Below are positions 36,772-45,379 of a stretch of 64,000 nt of DNA, in pieces; positions within the stretch are counted from its first letter, which is position 1, and every line of letters begins with the position of its first letter. Source of the DNA: Bradyrhizobium arachidis (lineage in GTDB: Bacteria > Pseudomonadota > Alphaproteobacteria > Rhizobiales > Xanthobacteraceae); contig NZ_CP077970.1 of the NCBI RefSeq assembly GCF_024758505.1, forward strand, positions 7,564,001 to 7,628,000. The letters are read 5' to 3'. The notes under the pieces were generated by a model, which saw nothing but the letters and a program-made list of their open reading frames with translations, was not told the DNA's origin and searched no databases. A program made the translations under genes and the position numbers.

Positions 36772-37040
36772 CGCGACGGGCTGCGTAGTCGGACTCCCGC
36801 GCCACCGCCATTCTCGTCGATAAATTCAACGCCGGCATCCTCCAATGCCCTGCGAATGGCGCGGTCATTGGCAGCGGTTAACGAAGTCGCTCCCTCGGTG
36901 ACTTCCGCCCTCCGAACGGTATTTGCCCCGAGCGCCGACGCCCGCGCCAACTCCTCGGCACTCCATCTCAAGAGCGCTCGCGCCGCGCGAATTTGAGCTG
37001 CGAGTAGAGGAGGCTCATCACCCTTGACGTTATTGCCCAT
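36768..37040 (-). CDS. XRE-type HTH transcriptional regulator
   Basis: This 90-residue DNA-binding protein has an XRE-like helix-turn-helix: IRAARALLRWSAEELARAS (about residues 17-35), then LGANTVRRAEVTEG. The tail IRRALEDAGVEFIDENGG is typical of small phage- and ICE-type regulators. It is divergent from the recombination genes that begin at 37105, and a perfect palindrome lies in the 64-base gap. It is therefore probably the repressor of that cassette, in the manner of phage control regions. This role is inferred from position. Confidence 0.8.
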   Translation of the reverse strand: MGNNVKGDEPPLLAAQIRAARALLRWSAEELARASALGANTVRRAEVTEGATSLTAANDRAIRRALEDAGVEFIDENGGGAGVRLRSPSR

Positions 37041-37059
37041 GTGGGTTATTTTACACCAT

Positions 37060-37077
37060 ATGATCTATTTTGATCAT
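37060..37077. promoter_or_regulatory. Operator-like palindrome between regulator and exonuclease
   Basis: ATGATC (37060-37065) and GATCAT (37072-37077) form a perfect inverted repeat with a six-base AT spacer. It sits in the middle of an AT-rich divergent promoter region. It is a good candidate binding site for the XRE protein at 36768-37040. The site also contains two GATC sequences. Confidence 0.5.
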
Positions 37078-37104
37078 GGAATTTCAAATTAGGAGGCACA
37101 CGGA

Positions 37105-37934
37105 ATGGATACGCGAGTCCCAGCAAAGGTACACCCCGATCGCCGAACGTTTGTCGGTGGATCCGACGCACGGATCATCATGGGAGACGATCAGGACAAG
37201 CTGATCCGGCTTTGGCGTGAGAAACGCGGTGAAGTCTTGCCTCAGGACCTAAGCGGCGACCTGATCGTCCAGCTCGGCAGCATCACCGAAGACCTCAACC
37301 GAACCTGGTACGAGCGCACCAGCGGCCACACGGTCGAGGACGTGCAGCGGAAAGTTCGGCACCCGATCCACAAGTGGATGGGCGCAACGCTGGACGGCCG
37401 TGTTCAGCAGACCGGGGCAGTGTATGAGGCCAAGTTCATGCTGCCCTGGAATTTCTCCGAGGAAGCGGCGGCCGACAAACACATGGCGCAACTTCAGCAC
37501 AACATGTGGGTGATCGCAGCGCGCTCGGCCGTTCTTTCCATCATCACCGGCGGCGGCAAATGGGTCGAGATCACCGTGCATGCCGACCCGCTGTATCAAC
37601 ATCTTCTCCTGACCGCGGAAAAAAATTCTGGCGCTGCGTGCAGACCGGTGAGCCACCTGCCCTGTTCGGAATCGAGACCCCACGCCCGCGGCTCGAGGCC
37701 ATCAAGATCGTCGACATGGCAACATCCAACTCGTGGGCCGAACTGGCCGCGACGTATCTCCGCACACGGGAAGCCCATGGAGACCACGAGCTGGCCAAGG
37801 CGGACCTGAAGAAGCTCATGCCAGAGGACGCCAAGGAAGCGGTTGGCCACGGCATCAAGGCCAAGCGGTCGAAATCAGGTGCAATCAGCTTTGAAGCTCT
37901 TTCAGCGGAGATCAACCATGCATCAGTCCAGTGA
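37105..37934 (+). CDS. YqaJ/lambda-type exonuclease with a one-base frame break at an A7 run
   Basis: This is a phage-type 5'-3' exonuclease of the lambda-exo/YqaJ fold, which resects DNA ends for a single-strand annealing partner. The N-terminal GGSDA (residues 18-22) and the nuclease core residues are visible: E62 in [14 protein letters not shown]97 in GATLDGRV, and E108 and K110 in VYEAKFML. At 37619-37625 a run of seven A puts the reading frame out by one. In the original frame it degenerates and stops at 37809. In the -1 frame it continues sensibly as [19 protein letters not shown] to a TGA at 37934, giving ~276 residues, the usual size. The break lies after the catalytic core. The choices are a sequencing or base-loss error, a real pseudogene, or ribosomal/transcriptional slippage on the A run. 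AGGAGG precedes the ATG at 37105. Confidence 0.8.
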
Positions 37935-39093
37935 GCGGATCGGCACCATCGCGGCCGCCCTTGCAAGAGCGCAGGCAGAACTGATCAACCCCGAGAAGAC
38001 GCTCACGGCGACGATACGCTCGCCCTTCCCGAGAGAAGAGGATCGAACATTCCGCTATGCATCGCTGGCCAGTGGCCTCGATATAGTGCGGAAGACGCTG
38101 AGCCAGCAGGAAATTGCGACCATCCAGACGACACGCATTGCAGGCGGAACGGGACAGATCCACCTCACTACCCTGCTCGCCCATTCATCAGGGGAATGGA
38201 TTTCCTCGGACTTGCCGGTGTGCTCAGGCAAAGATGTCGAAGCGCCTCATCGGATGGGAGCGGCGCTGACGTATGCTCGCCGCTATGCCCTGTTCGCCTT
38301 GGTCGGGATCGCTGGAGAGGACGATCTGGACGCACCAGATGCGAGCGGCGGCCGTCCGGCTGACACCGAGCCACAAGCCACCCCACGAGGGAATGGAAAG
38401 GCACCTAAGGTCGTCTTGAACCGTTCCCCGGTTCTGCCGCCCGAACACTCCGCCGAGTTGCTAGAGCGGCTGCTCGGCGAGCTAGCCTCCCAACAGGACG
38501 GCGACGGCCTGCTCGACTGGGCCAAAGCCAGCATCCCCTTGAAGAACACGCTCCTGGCGGCGGACGCTCACATTCTCGAGGCCGCCTACCAGAAAAGGTT
38601 CGAGGAAGCCGCCCTTCCCGAACTCAATGTAGCAGAACAAGGGCCAGCCGCATCGATCGAGAAAGCTCCCGGGGAGCAGCATCGGTCGGGATTCCAGGTA
38701 ACTGCTGACCCTACCCAAGAAGACCAACAGGGCCTCGCCTTTCCGAAGGAGCCTCCTCGAAAACGCAGCAAGGTGCACCTTGCCTTCGTTCGCAGCCAAG
38801 CTTGTCTGGTATGCAAGAAGGCCCCGACTGATGCCCACCATCTGAAGTTCGCGCAGCCACGAACACTTGGACGCAAGGTCAGCGACGAATTCACCGTCCC
38901 GCTTTGCCGATCTCACCATCAAGACCTGCACCGTCACGGCAACGAGAGAGCGTGGTGGAGCAATATGCAGATCTCGCCGCTCCCGATTGCCAGGGAATTG
39001 TGGAGCACAAGCCCGGTTCATGCCGATGGCGAAGCAAGCATGACCAATCAAGATCCTGCACTATCAGCCGGGCTGGAGGCACCGCGTCCATGA
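37918..39093 (+). CDS. ERF family single-strand annealing protein with C-terminal zinc/HNH-like domain
   Basis: The ATG at 37918 ([19 protein letters not shown]) has GGAG eight bases upstream and overlaps the exonuclease end by 17 bases. The first ~170 residues are an ERF annealing domain: [28 protein letters not shown], and [19 protein letters not shown] with EDDLDAP. ERF proteins anneal complementary single strands as in phage P22. After a linker, the last ~110 residues form a zinc/HNH-like module ([32 protein letters not shown]) like DUF968 proteins found next to phage recombinases. The fusion makes a 391-residue protein. Together with the exonuclease it forms a lambda-Red-like recombination pair. 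Confidence 0.85.
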   Translation: MHQSSERIGTIAAALARAQAELINPEKTLTATIRSPFPREEDRTFRYASLASGLDIVRKTLSQQEIATIQTTRIAGGTGQIHLTTLLAHSSGEWISSDLPVCSGKDVEAPHRMGAALTYARRYALFALVGIAGEDDLDAPDASGGRPADTEPQATPRGNGKAPKVVLNRSPVLPPEHSAELLERLLGELASQQDGDGLLDWAKASIPLKNTLLAADAHILEAAYQKRFEEAALPELNVAEQGPAASIEKAPGEQHRSGFQVTADPTQEDQQGLAFPKEPPRKRSKVHLAFVRSQACLVCKKAPTDAHHLKFAQPRTLGRKVSDEFTVPLCRSHHQDLHRHGNERAWWSNMQISPLPIARELWSTSPVHADGEASMTNQDPALSAGLEAPRP

Positions 39094-39236
39094 ACGGGCC
39101 TTTTGACAGCCGCCAACCACAAACGTTCACCGCATTGCCCATGGAATTCGCTTTATGTCCTGCACCCCAGCCGCTGCCTGGAGAAAGCCTAGACCACCAT
39201 CACGCACTTCAGGCGGCGATCATCAGCTTGACCTGA
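39090..39236 (+). pseudogene. Truncated companion gene after ERF, 48 codons
   Basis: Its ATG overlaps the ERF stop (ATGA at 39090-39093). The start [20 protein letters not shown] and PLPGESLDHHHALQAAI match the first ~48 residues of the gene at 19124 (MNGLFQTARELTVTALPVEF, LPGEHLEHYQALRQAI). It then stops at 39236, while the other copy continues for over 150 residues. This is the same companion gene cut short after a frame loss. Confidence 0.6.
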
Positions 39237-39446
39237 TGACGCCCTTTATCGTCTACCCAACGGCCCTCGTGACCTCGCAGCGCGTTGAGCTTGATCACAA
39301 CGCGCTTCAACCCGCTAATACCCTTCTGACAAGGACCGCATCCGATCGCGACGAGAAGTCGAAATATTAATCAGTGATTAACCAGCTTCACCTTAAGTTC
39401 CAATTGCGGAACTCGTGCCTTGTGCCGCTTGCATTGGGCCCCGTGT

Positions 39447-39809
39447 ATGTTTTGCCGATTTTTCATGACCGCCATTAGTGTCGCCAGTCTACTCGCAGGC
39501 TGCACAACCGCGCCATCAACCCTCAGCAATTCAATCGGATGGGATGGATTGGGCCGCAATCCCAATCTATCTTTTAGCACGACGCGCGCACAAAACCCTT
39601 CCATTTCACGCGACCCCAACAAAGAACGTGAGAGGGTATTACTCGCCCTTCGTCCTTATTCAGAAGCCTGGTGGGGCGTGCACGACGACATCGAAGCCGA
39701 AAACGATCGGAAGCTCAGTACCAGGCTGGTGATTTGTCGCGGCTGCCTTGCTCGCTCGCAATCTCAAGACGTAACTGGATCTATCTCTGGACGACAGGGG
39801 ACGAAGTGA
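39447..39809 (+). CDS. Small lipoprotein
   Basis: The product begins MFCRFFMTAISVASLLAGC, where SLLAGC is a proper lipobox, so it should be lipid-anchored in the envelope. The mature part (TTAPSTLSNSIGWDGLGRNP, then REWVL-like helices and YSEAWWGVHDDIEAENDRKL) matches the style of small lipoproteins found in Bradyrhizobium. The ATG at 39447 or the one at 39465 could be the start, and neither has a strong Shine-Dalgarno. Function unknown. Confidence 0.65.
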   Translation: MFCRFFMTAISVASLLAGCTTAPSTLSNSIGWDGLGRNPNLSFSTTRAQNPSISRDPNKERERVLLALRPYSEAWWGVHDDIEAENDRKLSTRLVICRGCLARSQSQDVTGSISGRQGTK

Positions 39810-40017
39810 TTTGAGCCATCATTCGCCTGCCTCAGCGAGCCGGTATCACGCGTGAGGGCCAACAAAACCGCGCTGTTGGCAAAAGCTTTCAATGCATATC
39901 GCCTGAACCGTTCGACAAAGTTCTCGCCTCTTCAGGCCCTCCAGCTTATGCCACCGCAGCCCTCACCTGGATCCGAAAGCTATGCAACAAACAAATAATC
40001 CAGTTCACCAAGATGCG

Positions 40018-40797
40018 TTACGCCCACAATCGTAAGCTTATCGACTCCTCCAGCGTAATGAACGGCCACTCGTCTCCTTCAACAGTCAGATACGCGCTTG
40101 CGTCATAACCCTTGAAAAGTAACTTGTCGTGCTCGGCGGTTGAGCTTGTACATACATCGAAGTCGGCGATCGTATCGTGCTCGCTTCCTTTGCCATAGAT
40201 GAAGGTGTCGTTACCTCCATCTCTAAACAGCCAATCATGGCCTCCTGCCCCGTCGAGAATGTCATGCCGCTTGCCCCCACCATTCGGTTTGCAAGATCGT
40301 TTCCAGTTCCGGTCATGCCCACCTGCATCAGACTTAGATTTTCGACGTTTGGCTGGAGCGTAGGCCTGTTCAACGATCTTCGTAGTGCGATCGTAGACGA
40401 CATAAGTATCGTCCGCTGCCCGCGCGTTCCGACCCGCAGACCATTTCCTTCGGCCCGTGCTGCTGGCAGCGAGCTGTTTCGGGTGGACGACGAGATCATC
40501 TGATCTTCATTGCTCGTGCCGGTCCCGCCCCGATCGGCAGGCCATTTTAGCGTGGCCAACCTCGGCATTCCTTGCGGCTTGTGCTGCTGCCCGCGAGACT
40601 GGCGGCGGTGCCTTTCGTCTTCCATTCCCGGAGGCTGGCAATGTGAAGGTGCCTCGATCGGTTGCCCCCGCCGCGGCATTACTCTCGCCACTAGACGGAA
40701 AGCTGTACGTCAACGGGGGCCTCGGAACTTCAATGGTTGCGTACCAATTTCGGATTATTGTCGCCGCACGTTGTGTCAATGTGCTGGGATGCACCAC
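40018..40797 (-). pseudogene. Decayed RTX calcium-binding protein
   Basis: One minus frame, broken only by a TGA at 40507-40509, spans most of this stretch. Upstream of the stop it reads SRAAAQAARNAEVGHAKM. Downstream come ADDTYVVYDRTTK and HDILDGAGGHDWLFRDGGND, then TFIYGKGSEHDTIADFD, a clear RTX C-terminal calcium-binding block. Between them the expected NVENLSLMQ and GTGNDLANRMVG segments appear in a second frame, so an insertion-deletion pair is also present. This is the tail of a former type I secreted RTX protein, not functional as it stands. The N-terminal part shares sequence with 21941-22053. Confidence 0.75.
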
Positions 40798-40989
40798 AAG
40801 CCGCTTCCCACATTGGACCCAAAAGGCTGATCAGTTCAGAACCGAACCCTGAACTATTGCGAACCAACTAGGTCAGCGCATGCTCGTAGAGATACTCGCT
40901 TAGATCGGGATGGCGTCAAGTCCACACACGCTACCGGCTATATGCGCAGCTCGGCGCTTGGACAAATCCAGCTGCCGTAAACTGAGCCC

Positions 40990-41262
40990 TCAGTAAGCGC
41001 GACGAAGCACTGGCCCCATCGGCGCGCAGACGCGGTCCAGGTACCAGCCATAGGGCGTCTCAACCCGGACGAGCGGACAGCGGCGCCACGGCACATAACG
41101 GTTGGGGTAGGGCTGGGCCCAGAAAGTCACCGGCGTCGCCTGGCTCTCGCCCGCGAGAAGTGCCGCCGTGCCGGGCATTTGCATGCCGGCGTTTGCACAA
41201 CCCACCGCGCAGAAGGAAGCGGCCATCACCAAAACGCCGAGCCGCGCAACCATCTTGAACAT
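40990..41262 (-). CDS. Small exported protein, 90 residues
   Basis: The ATG at 41262 has AGGGAGC upstream and gives a standard signal peptide (MFKMVARLGVLVMAASFCAV, then GCANAG). The longer frame to 41370 adds residues unlike protein. The mature part is Pro/Trp/Tyr-rich (WAQPYPNRYVPWRRC, then VETPYGWYLDRVCAP), with two cysteines that may pair in the periplasm. A lipoprotein variant is possible because VGC precedes ANAG. Function unknown. Confidence 0.65.
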   Translation of the reverse strand: MFKMVARLGVLVMAASFCAVGCANAGMQMPGTAALLAGESQATPVTFWAQPYPNRYVPWRRCPLVRVETPYGWYLDRVCAPMGPVLRRAY

Positions 41263-41482
41263 TCGTAAAGCTCCCTTGCCCCAAACCGGGAACCCTCCTC
41301 GTCGAGCCGCGCAAGTTCCAAGCTTGGTGCGTCCCCGGCAGAAGGAGATTCCGTGAATCACCCTAGACACGGCCTAAAATAGCTTAGCCAGACTACCAAC
41401 TCCGGAGGCACGAACGCAACCGATCCAGAGCCCGGATTTCGGAATTGGGGCGATATGGCACGCAACTGTGGCTTCCGGGCCC

Positions 41483-42556
41483 CTAGTTCTCCCCGTTCCA
41501 CGCCCCTGGTGCGGCAAGATCGGGAGAACGACGGTAAGCGTCACGAAGGAATTGGTAGTTGACCGTTTGGGCGAGGGGCACCTCCTCTTCGCCCAGCTTC
41601 GCGAAGATTAGGATATCACGAAGGGTCCGCCACCGGCTTTCGTCGTAATCCGCGATCCGACCGCCAATCGGCAAGACGAGGCTCCGCTGTTGCTCCAGCT
41701 CGAATCTCAAGCGATCGGAATTTAGCTTCTGCGGGTCAAAACCAGCGAGAACAGGCACGCTGCGTTCATAGTTGGCGTAGACAAATTGCCAGCCTCGGAT
41801 GAGGCCCTGGAGAACGTCGGCTATAATAGACGGTCGATCACGGATAAGATCGTTGCTGGCGAAATACACTAGCGCTGGGACGTGAATGCCATATTCCTGC
41901 GGCTTGATGACGTTGAGCCGGACGTAGTCAGGGCCAGAAGGATTCGGCTGATCATTAATGGCCGCGATGATTGCATCCACTTCGCCGGCGCGAAGCGCAT
42001 CGAAGCTGTCACGATCGGCCAGCTTTGTAATCTGGCTGCGCGGCAACCCGAGCTGGGCCATCATCGCATCGAAGACCACCTCCCCCTCAGCACCCTTTTG
42101 GTAGCCGACACGCCTGCCGATCAGATCGGCCGGTCGGCGCAGCCCGGAGCTTTCCAGGGTAAAGATGCCGATAGAGGTATCCAGAAAGCTTGCCCCGAAA
42201 GCGGTCACGGGTACGCCACGCCAAGTCGCCAGCAGAAACTTCTGGCCACTTGCTACGCCGATGGCATGTTCCCGCGCGACCGTCTCGACGAAGGTGGGGT
42301 CATTCGGATGGGGATGGAATGTGATCGGGGTCGCGAAAAACCCCTGCTTGGACGCGGCCAACTCCCCGGCAAAGCGCGAGCCGTGTGGCCCATCTAACAG
42401 GACGCTCGCTTGGAGGGGGACTGCCGCCGGCTGCCGATGCGGCGCCGAATCGGGGCGCAGCACAATGATAGCCGCGCCCAGCATGGCAACCGCTGCAAGG
42501 CCCATGGCCATGAACAGATGGGTCTTTCGTCGGTACCGGCGCCGCGACTGAGGCAC
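41483..42556 (-). CDS. NMT1/THI5-like ABC substrate-binding protein with N-terminal anchor
   Basis: The product has a hydrophobic N-terminal helix (MGLAAVAMLGAAIIVLR at about residues 19-35 of the chosen start). It continues as a periplasmic-binding-protein fold of the NMT1/THI5/SsuA kind: VASGQKFLLATWRGVPV, LRRPADLIGRRVGYQKGAEG, FDALRAGEVDAIIAAIND and VYFASNDLIRDRP. Such proteins present small organic molecules (pyrimidine precursors, sulfonates, nitrate) to ABC importers. No permease or ATPase gene is adjacent. I start at the GTG at 42556, with GGGAGG eight bases upstream. The ATG at 42820 would overlap the divergent sugar-transferase start. Length 357 residues. Confidence 0.75.
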   Translation of the reverse strand: MPQSRRRYRRKTHLFMAMGLAAVAMLGAAIIVLRPDSAPHRQPAAVPLQASVLLDGPHGSRFAGELAASKQGFFATPITFHPHPNDPTFVETVAREHAIGVASGQKFLLATWRGVPVTAFGASFLDTSIGIFTLESSGLRRPADLIGRRVGYQKGAEGEVVFDAMMAQLGLPRSQITKLADRDSFDALRAGEVDAIIAAINDQPNPSGPDYVRLNVIKPQEYGIHVPALVYFASNDLIRDRPSIIADVLQGLIRGWQFVYANYERSVPVLAGFDPQKLNSDRLRFELEQQRSLVLPIGGRIADYDESRWRTLRDILIFAKLGEEEVPLAQTVNYQFLRDAYRRSPDLAAPGAWNGEN

Positions 42557-42733
42557 AGAGAGAGCCTCCCAAATGAATCGTGAAACTGATATATCGGCGA
42601 AGGTACAAGATGCGCTACAATCCACCCGCTGGGGTAAGGTTACTTTTTCCTTTGCCTTGTGTTGATTGCGATTTGGGCTGATAGCTCGGCCCATTGGAAT
42701 ACTGAATATTGATATTTGTGGGCTTGGGGTACG
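42557..42733. promoter_or_regulatory. Divergent promoter region
   Basis: These 177 bases separate the substrate-binding protein and the sugar transferase, which start in opposite directions. It is AT-richer than its surroundings (42640-42720) and should hold both promoters. I see no clear operator. Confidence 0.4.
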
Positions 42734-44233
42734 ATGACTATTTTGTCGGCTCGACCGGCGGTAGCTACTGATCCTGCAGCGGAAATTCGCGCTCCGGGGT
42801 CGAATTCTGCCACACGTCAAAGTTCAGCGCTTAGCTGGATGCGACCTATAGTCGCAGAACGCATCGTCATCTGTGTCGATATTGCACTTGTCATCGTCAG
42901 CGCCATCGGCTGCGCGGTCGGCTACCACCTTGCGACCGCCAGCGCAGTCGGAAAGGTGGCCATCTACGCCGCGGCGAGCACGCTGGTCGCGATCAATTTC
43001 GCGTTGCTGATCACGGTCCAGGATGGCTATCGCCTGAAGACCATCACCAACCTGCCACGCACCTTCCGCATGACGCTCGCGACCTGGACGGGCGTCTTCG
43101 GCGCTCTGCTGGCGGTCGCCTTCACCATGAAGGTCAGCAACGAATTTTCTCGCGCCTCGACGATTTCGTTCTACCTAGTCGGCCTTTCTGTGCTGCTGAT
43201 CTGGAAGGCGGTCGCTGCGCGCTGGACGTCGCATGCGCTGCGCACCGGTGCCTTTGCCAACAGCCGCGCGATCATGATCGCCGAATTCGGCCTGCCGGCG
43301 TCCTCCCACGCGATGATCGACATCGCGCAGCACGGCTACCGGCTGATGCGGATCATGGAGATCCGCTCGAAGGAGCTCGCTTCACCGCTGTTACTCTCGA
43401 CCATGGCGCCGCGCTTGGACGAGCTGATCGCCTACGCTCGGGAGAACCGGATCGAGCACGTCTTCCTGCTGATGAACTGGAGCCGGCAGCATGCGATCGA
43501 CAGCATTCTGGACGCGCTGAAAATCCTGCCCATTCCGGTGCATCTGGTGCCCGATGTGCATGCCGCGCGTTTCCTGCGTTATCCGCTGCAAAGCACCGGC
43601 AACATCTGGACGGCGGAGCTGCGGCGCGCTCCGCTGTCCTGGAAGGAGCGCACGCTCAAGCGCATCTTCGATCTGGCAGGCGCTAGCCTCGCACTGATCG
43701 TGTTCGCGCCCGTGATGCTGGCGACCGCAGTCCTGATCAAGCTGACCTCGAAGGGCCCCGTGTTCTTCCGCCAGACCCGCAATGGCTTCAACGGGGCCGC
43801 CTTCAAAATCTTTAAGTTCCGCACCATGCGCGTGCTCGAGGACGGCCCGACCATCCGGCAGGCCGAGAAAAACGATCCGCGCGTCACTCGCACCGGCAAA
43901 TGGCTGCGCAAGACCTCGATCGACGAGCTGCCGCAGCTGTTCAACGTGCTGAAGGGCGACATGTCGCTGGTCGGCCCCCGCCCTCACGCCGCCGCCCACA
44001 ACACCGAATACGAGCGGATCATCGGCAACTACGCTTTCCGCCACCATGTGAAGCCCGGCATCACCGGCTGGGCCCAAGTTAATGGTTACCGCGGAGAAAT
44101 CAGCGCGATCGAGCTGATGCAGAAGAGAGTCGAGCTCGACATCTGGTATATCAATAACTGGGCCGTCAGACTTGATCTTAAGATCCTGCTTCTGACGGTA
44201 GTTACAAGCTTACGCGATCCAAACGCATACTGA
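42734..44233 (+). CDS. Polyprenyl-phosphate sugar-1-phosphate transferase starting exopolysaccharide synthesis
   Basis: This initiating glycosyltransferase of the WcaJ/WbaP/ExoY class moves a sugar phosphate to undecaprenyl phosphate at the inner membrane. The N-terminal half has four or five transmembrane helices (residues ~35-160) and a CoA-binding-like regulatory domain. The C-terminal catalytic domain is textbook: KRIFDLAGASLALIVF, GPVFFRQTRNGFNG, FKIFKFRTM, RTGKWLRKTSIDELPQLFNV, MSLVGPRPHA and VKPGITGWAQVNGYRGE. I chose the ATG at 42734 over the upstream TTG at 42716, giving 499 residues. It is the first of three plus-strand genes and matches the Wzx/Wzy genes on the other strand. Confidence 0.93.
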   Translation: MTILSARPAVATDPAAEIRAPGSNSATRQSSALSWMRPIVAERIVICVDIALVIVSAIGCAVGYHLATASAVGKVAIYAAASTLVAINFALLITVQDGYRLKTITNLPRTFRMTLATWTGVFGALLAVAFTMKVSNEFSRASTISFYLVGLSVLLIWKAVAARWTSHALRTGAFANSRAIMIAEFGLPASSHAMIDIAQHGYRLMRIMEIRSKELASPLLLSTMAPRLDELIAYARENRIEHVFLLMNWSRQHAIDSILDALKILPIPVHLVPDVHAARFLRYPLQSTGNIWTAELRRAPLSWKERTLKRIFDLAGASLALIVFAPVMLATAVLIKLTSKGPVFFRQTRNGFNGAAFKIFKFRTMRVLEDGPTIRQAEKNDPRVTRTGKWLRKTSIDELPQLFNVLKGDMSLVGPRPHAAAHNTEYERIIGNYAFRHHVKPGITGWAQVNGYRGEISAIELMQKRVELDIWYINNWAVRLDLKILLLTVVTSLRDPNAY

Positions 44234-44263
44234 AAATCAATAGAGGCTGCGGCTGAGGGGCCA

Positions 44264-45226
44264 ATGGAAAAAAGCATTCTAGTCTTTGGTGGCTCCGGTT
44301 TCGTCGGAACGCATCTGTTACGTAGGTTACGACAGACCGCCACAGCCAGAATTGTGAGCGTCGATTTACGAACGCCTACCGCACCTGTTTCTGGCGTGGA
44401 ATACAAGATCGGTGATGTCCGCGACCTCAGGAACTTTGATGCGCAAGACGAGATCGCAACCATCTACAATCTTGCCGCGGTACACCGCACACCTGGGCAT
44501 CCCGACCACGAGTACTATGAGACCAACGTCGGAGGAGCCATTGAGATCGCGGCACTGGCCAGACGCAAGCATGTGCAGCAAATCGTCTTCACCAGTTCGA
44601 TTTCCGTGTATGGCCCTGGTGAAGATATCAAGCTGGAAGATACCCCTCCTGCGCCGAGCTCTAGCTACGGCAGATCGAAGTTCCTGGCCGAACAGGTGTT
44701 TCGAGGATGGATGACAGAGAACGGGGATCGAAAGTTAGTCATCAGCCGACCAGCGGTCGTTTTCGGGGTAGGAGAAAACGGAAACTTTACCCGGCTAGCA
44801 ACTTTACTGCAGAAGGGCTTCTTTGTTTATCCGGGCCGACGCGACACGATCAAGGGCTGCTTCTATGTCGAAGATCTGATCAAAGCCATCGAATTTGCCC
44901 GATCGTGTCCGGAACGTTTCGTCTTGTTCAACGCGTGTTACCCGGATCGCTATACGATTGAGGACATTGTTACGGCGTTTCGGACAACTTACTTCCCCAA
45001 TGCGAAAGAGCTTCTGCTTCCGCAATCTGCGGTGAAAGCTGCAGCCGCTATTCTCAGGCCGTTCTCGGCGATCGGCCTTGGTATTCATCCTGATCGCGTT
45101 ATGAAGCTCGTCAAGTCTACCGACGTCGTCCCTGGCTGGCTGCTGTCCAAAGACCAAGCGCCACTCGGTCAGCTGCAATCGGCATTACTGCGTTGGCGGA
45201 ACGATTCATCCGGATGCTTCACGTAA
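44264..45226 (+). CDS. NAD-dependent sugar epimerase/dehydratase
   Basis: This 320-residue short-chain dehydrogenase of the extended (GalE/RmlB-like) type has the Rossmann motif GGSGFVG at residues 9-15. The catalytic Ser-Tyr-Lys set is also present: SSISVYG near 111 and YGRSK with Y135 and K139. It probably converts a nucleotide sugar (epimerisation, dehydration or reduction) used by the exopolysaccharide machinery. The start has GAGGGGCC just upstream of the ATG at 44264. It follows the initiating transferase by 30 bases and is likely in the same transcript. The exact sugar cannot be told. Confidence 0.88.
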   Translation: MEKSILVFGGSGFVGTHLLRRLRQTATARIVSVDLRTPTAPVSGVEYKIGDVRDLRNFDAQDEIATIYNLAAVHRTPGHPDHEYYETNVGGAIEIAALARRKHVQQIVFTSSISVYGPGEDIKLEDTPPAPSSSYGRSKFLAEQVFRGWMTENGDRKLVISRPAVVFGVGENGNFTRLATLLQKGFFVYPGRRDTIKGCFYVEDLIKAIEFARSCPERFVLFNACYPDRYTIEDIVTAFRTTYFPNAKELLLPQSAVKAAAAILRPFSAIGLGIHPDRVMKLVKSTDVVPGWLLSKDQAPLGQLQSALLRWRNDSSGCFT

Positions 45227-45379
45227 CACTTATACCGATTACTTGCTGAATTGCGCCTCTGATCCCGACCAAAGGCTACAGCTTGCTTTTTATTATGAAA
45301 AACAGAAATACTAAAATACACAAGAAGATTGATTGTTGAAATCCAACCATCGTTGGATGAAAAACGTGGCGACACGCCC

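Noticed and set aside
42557..42820. Longer start (ATG at 42820) for the substrate-binding protein
   Set aside because: The added residues look unlike protein and would overlap the start of the divergent sugar transferase. A GTG at 42556 has a good ribosome binding site.
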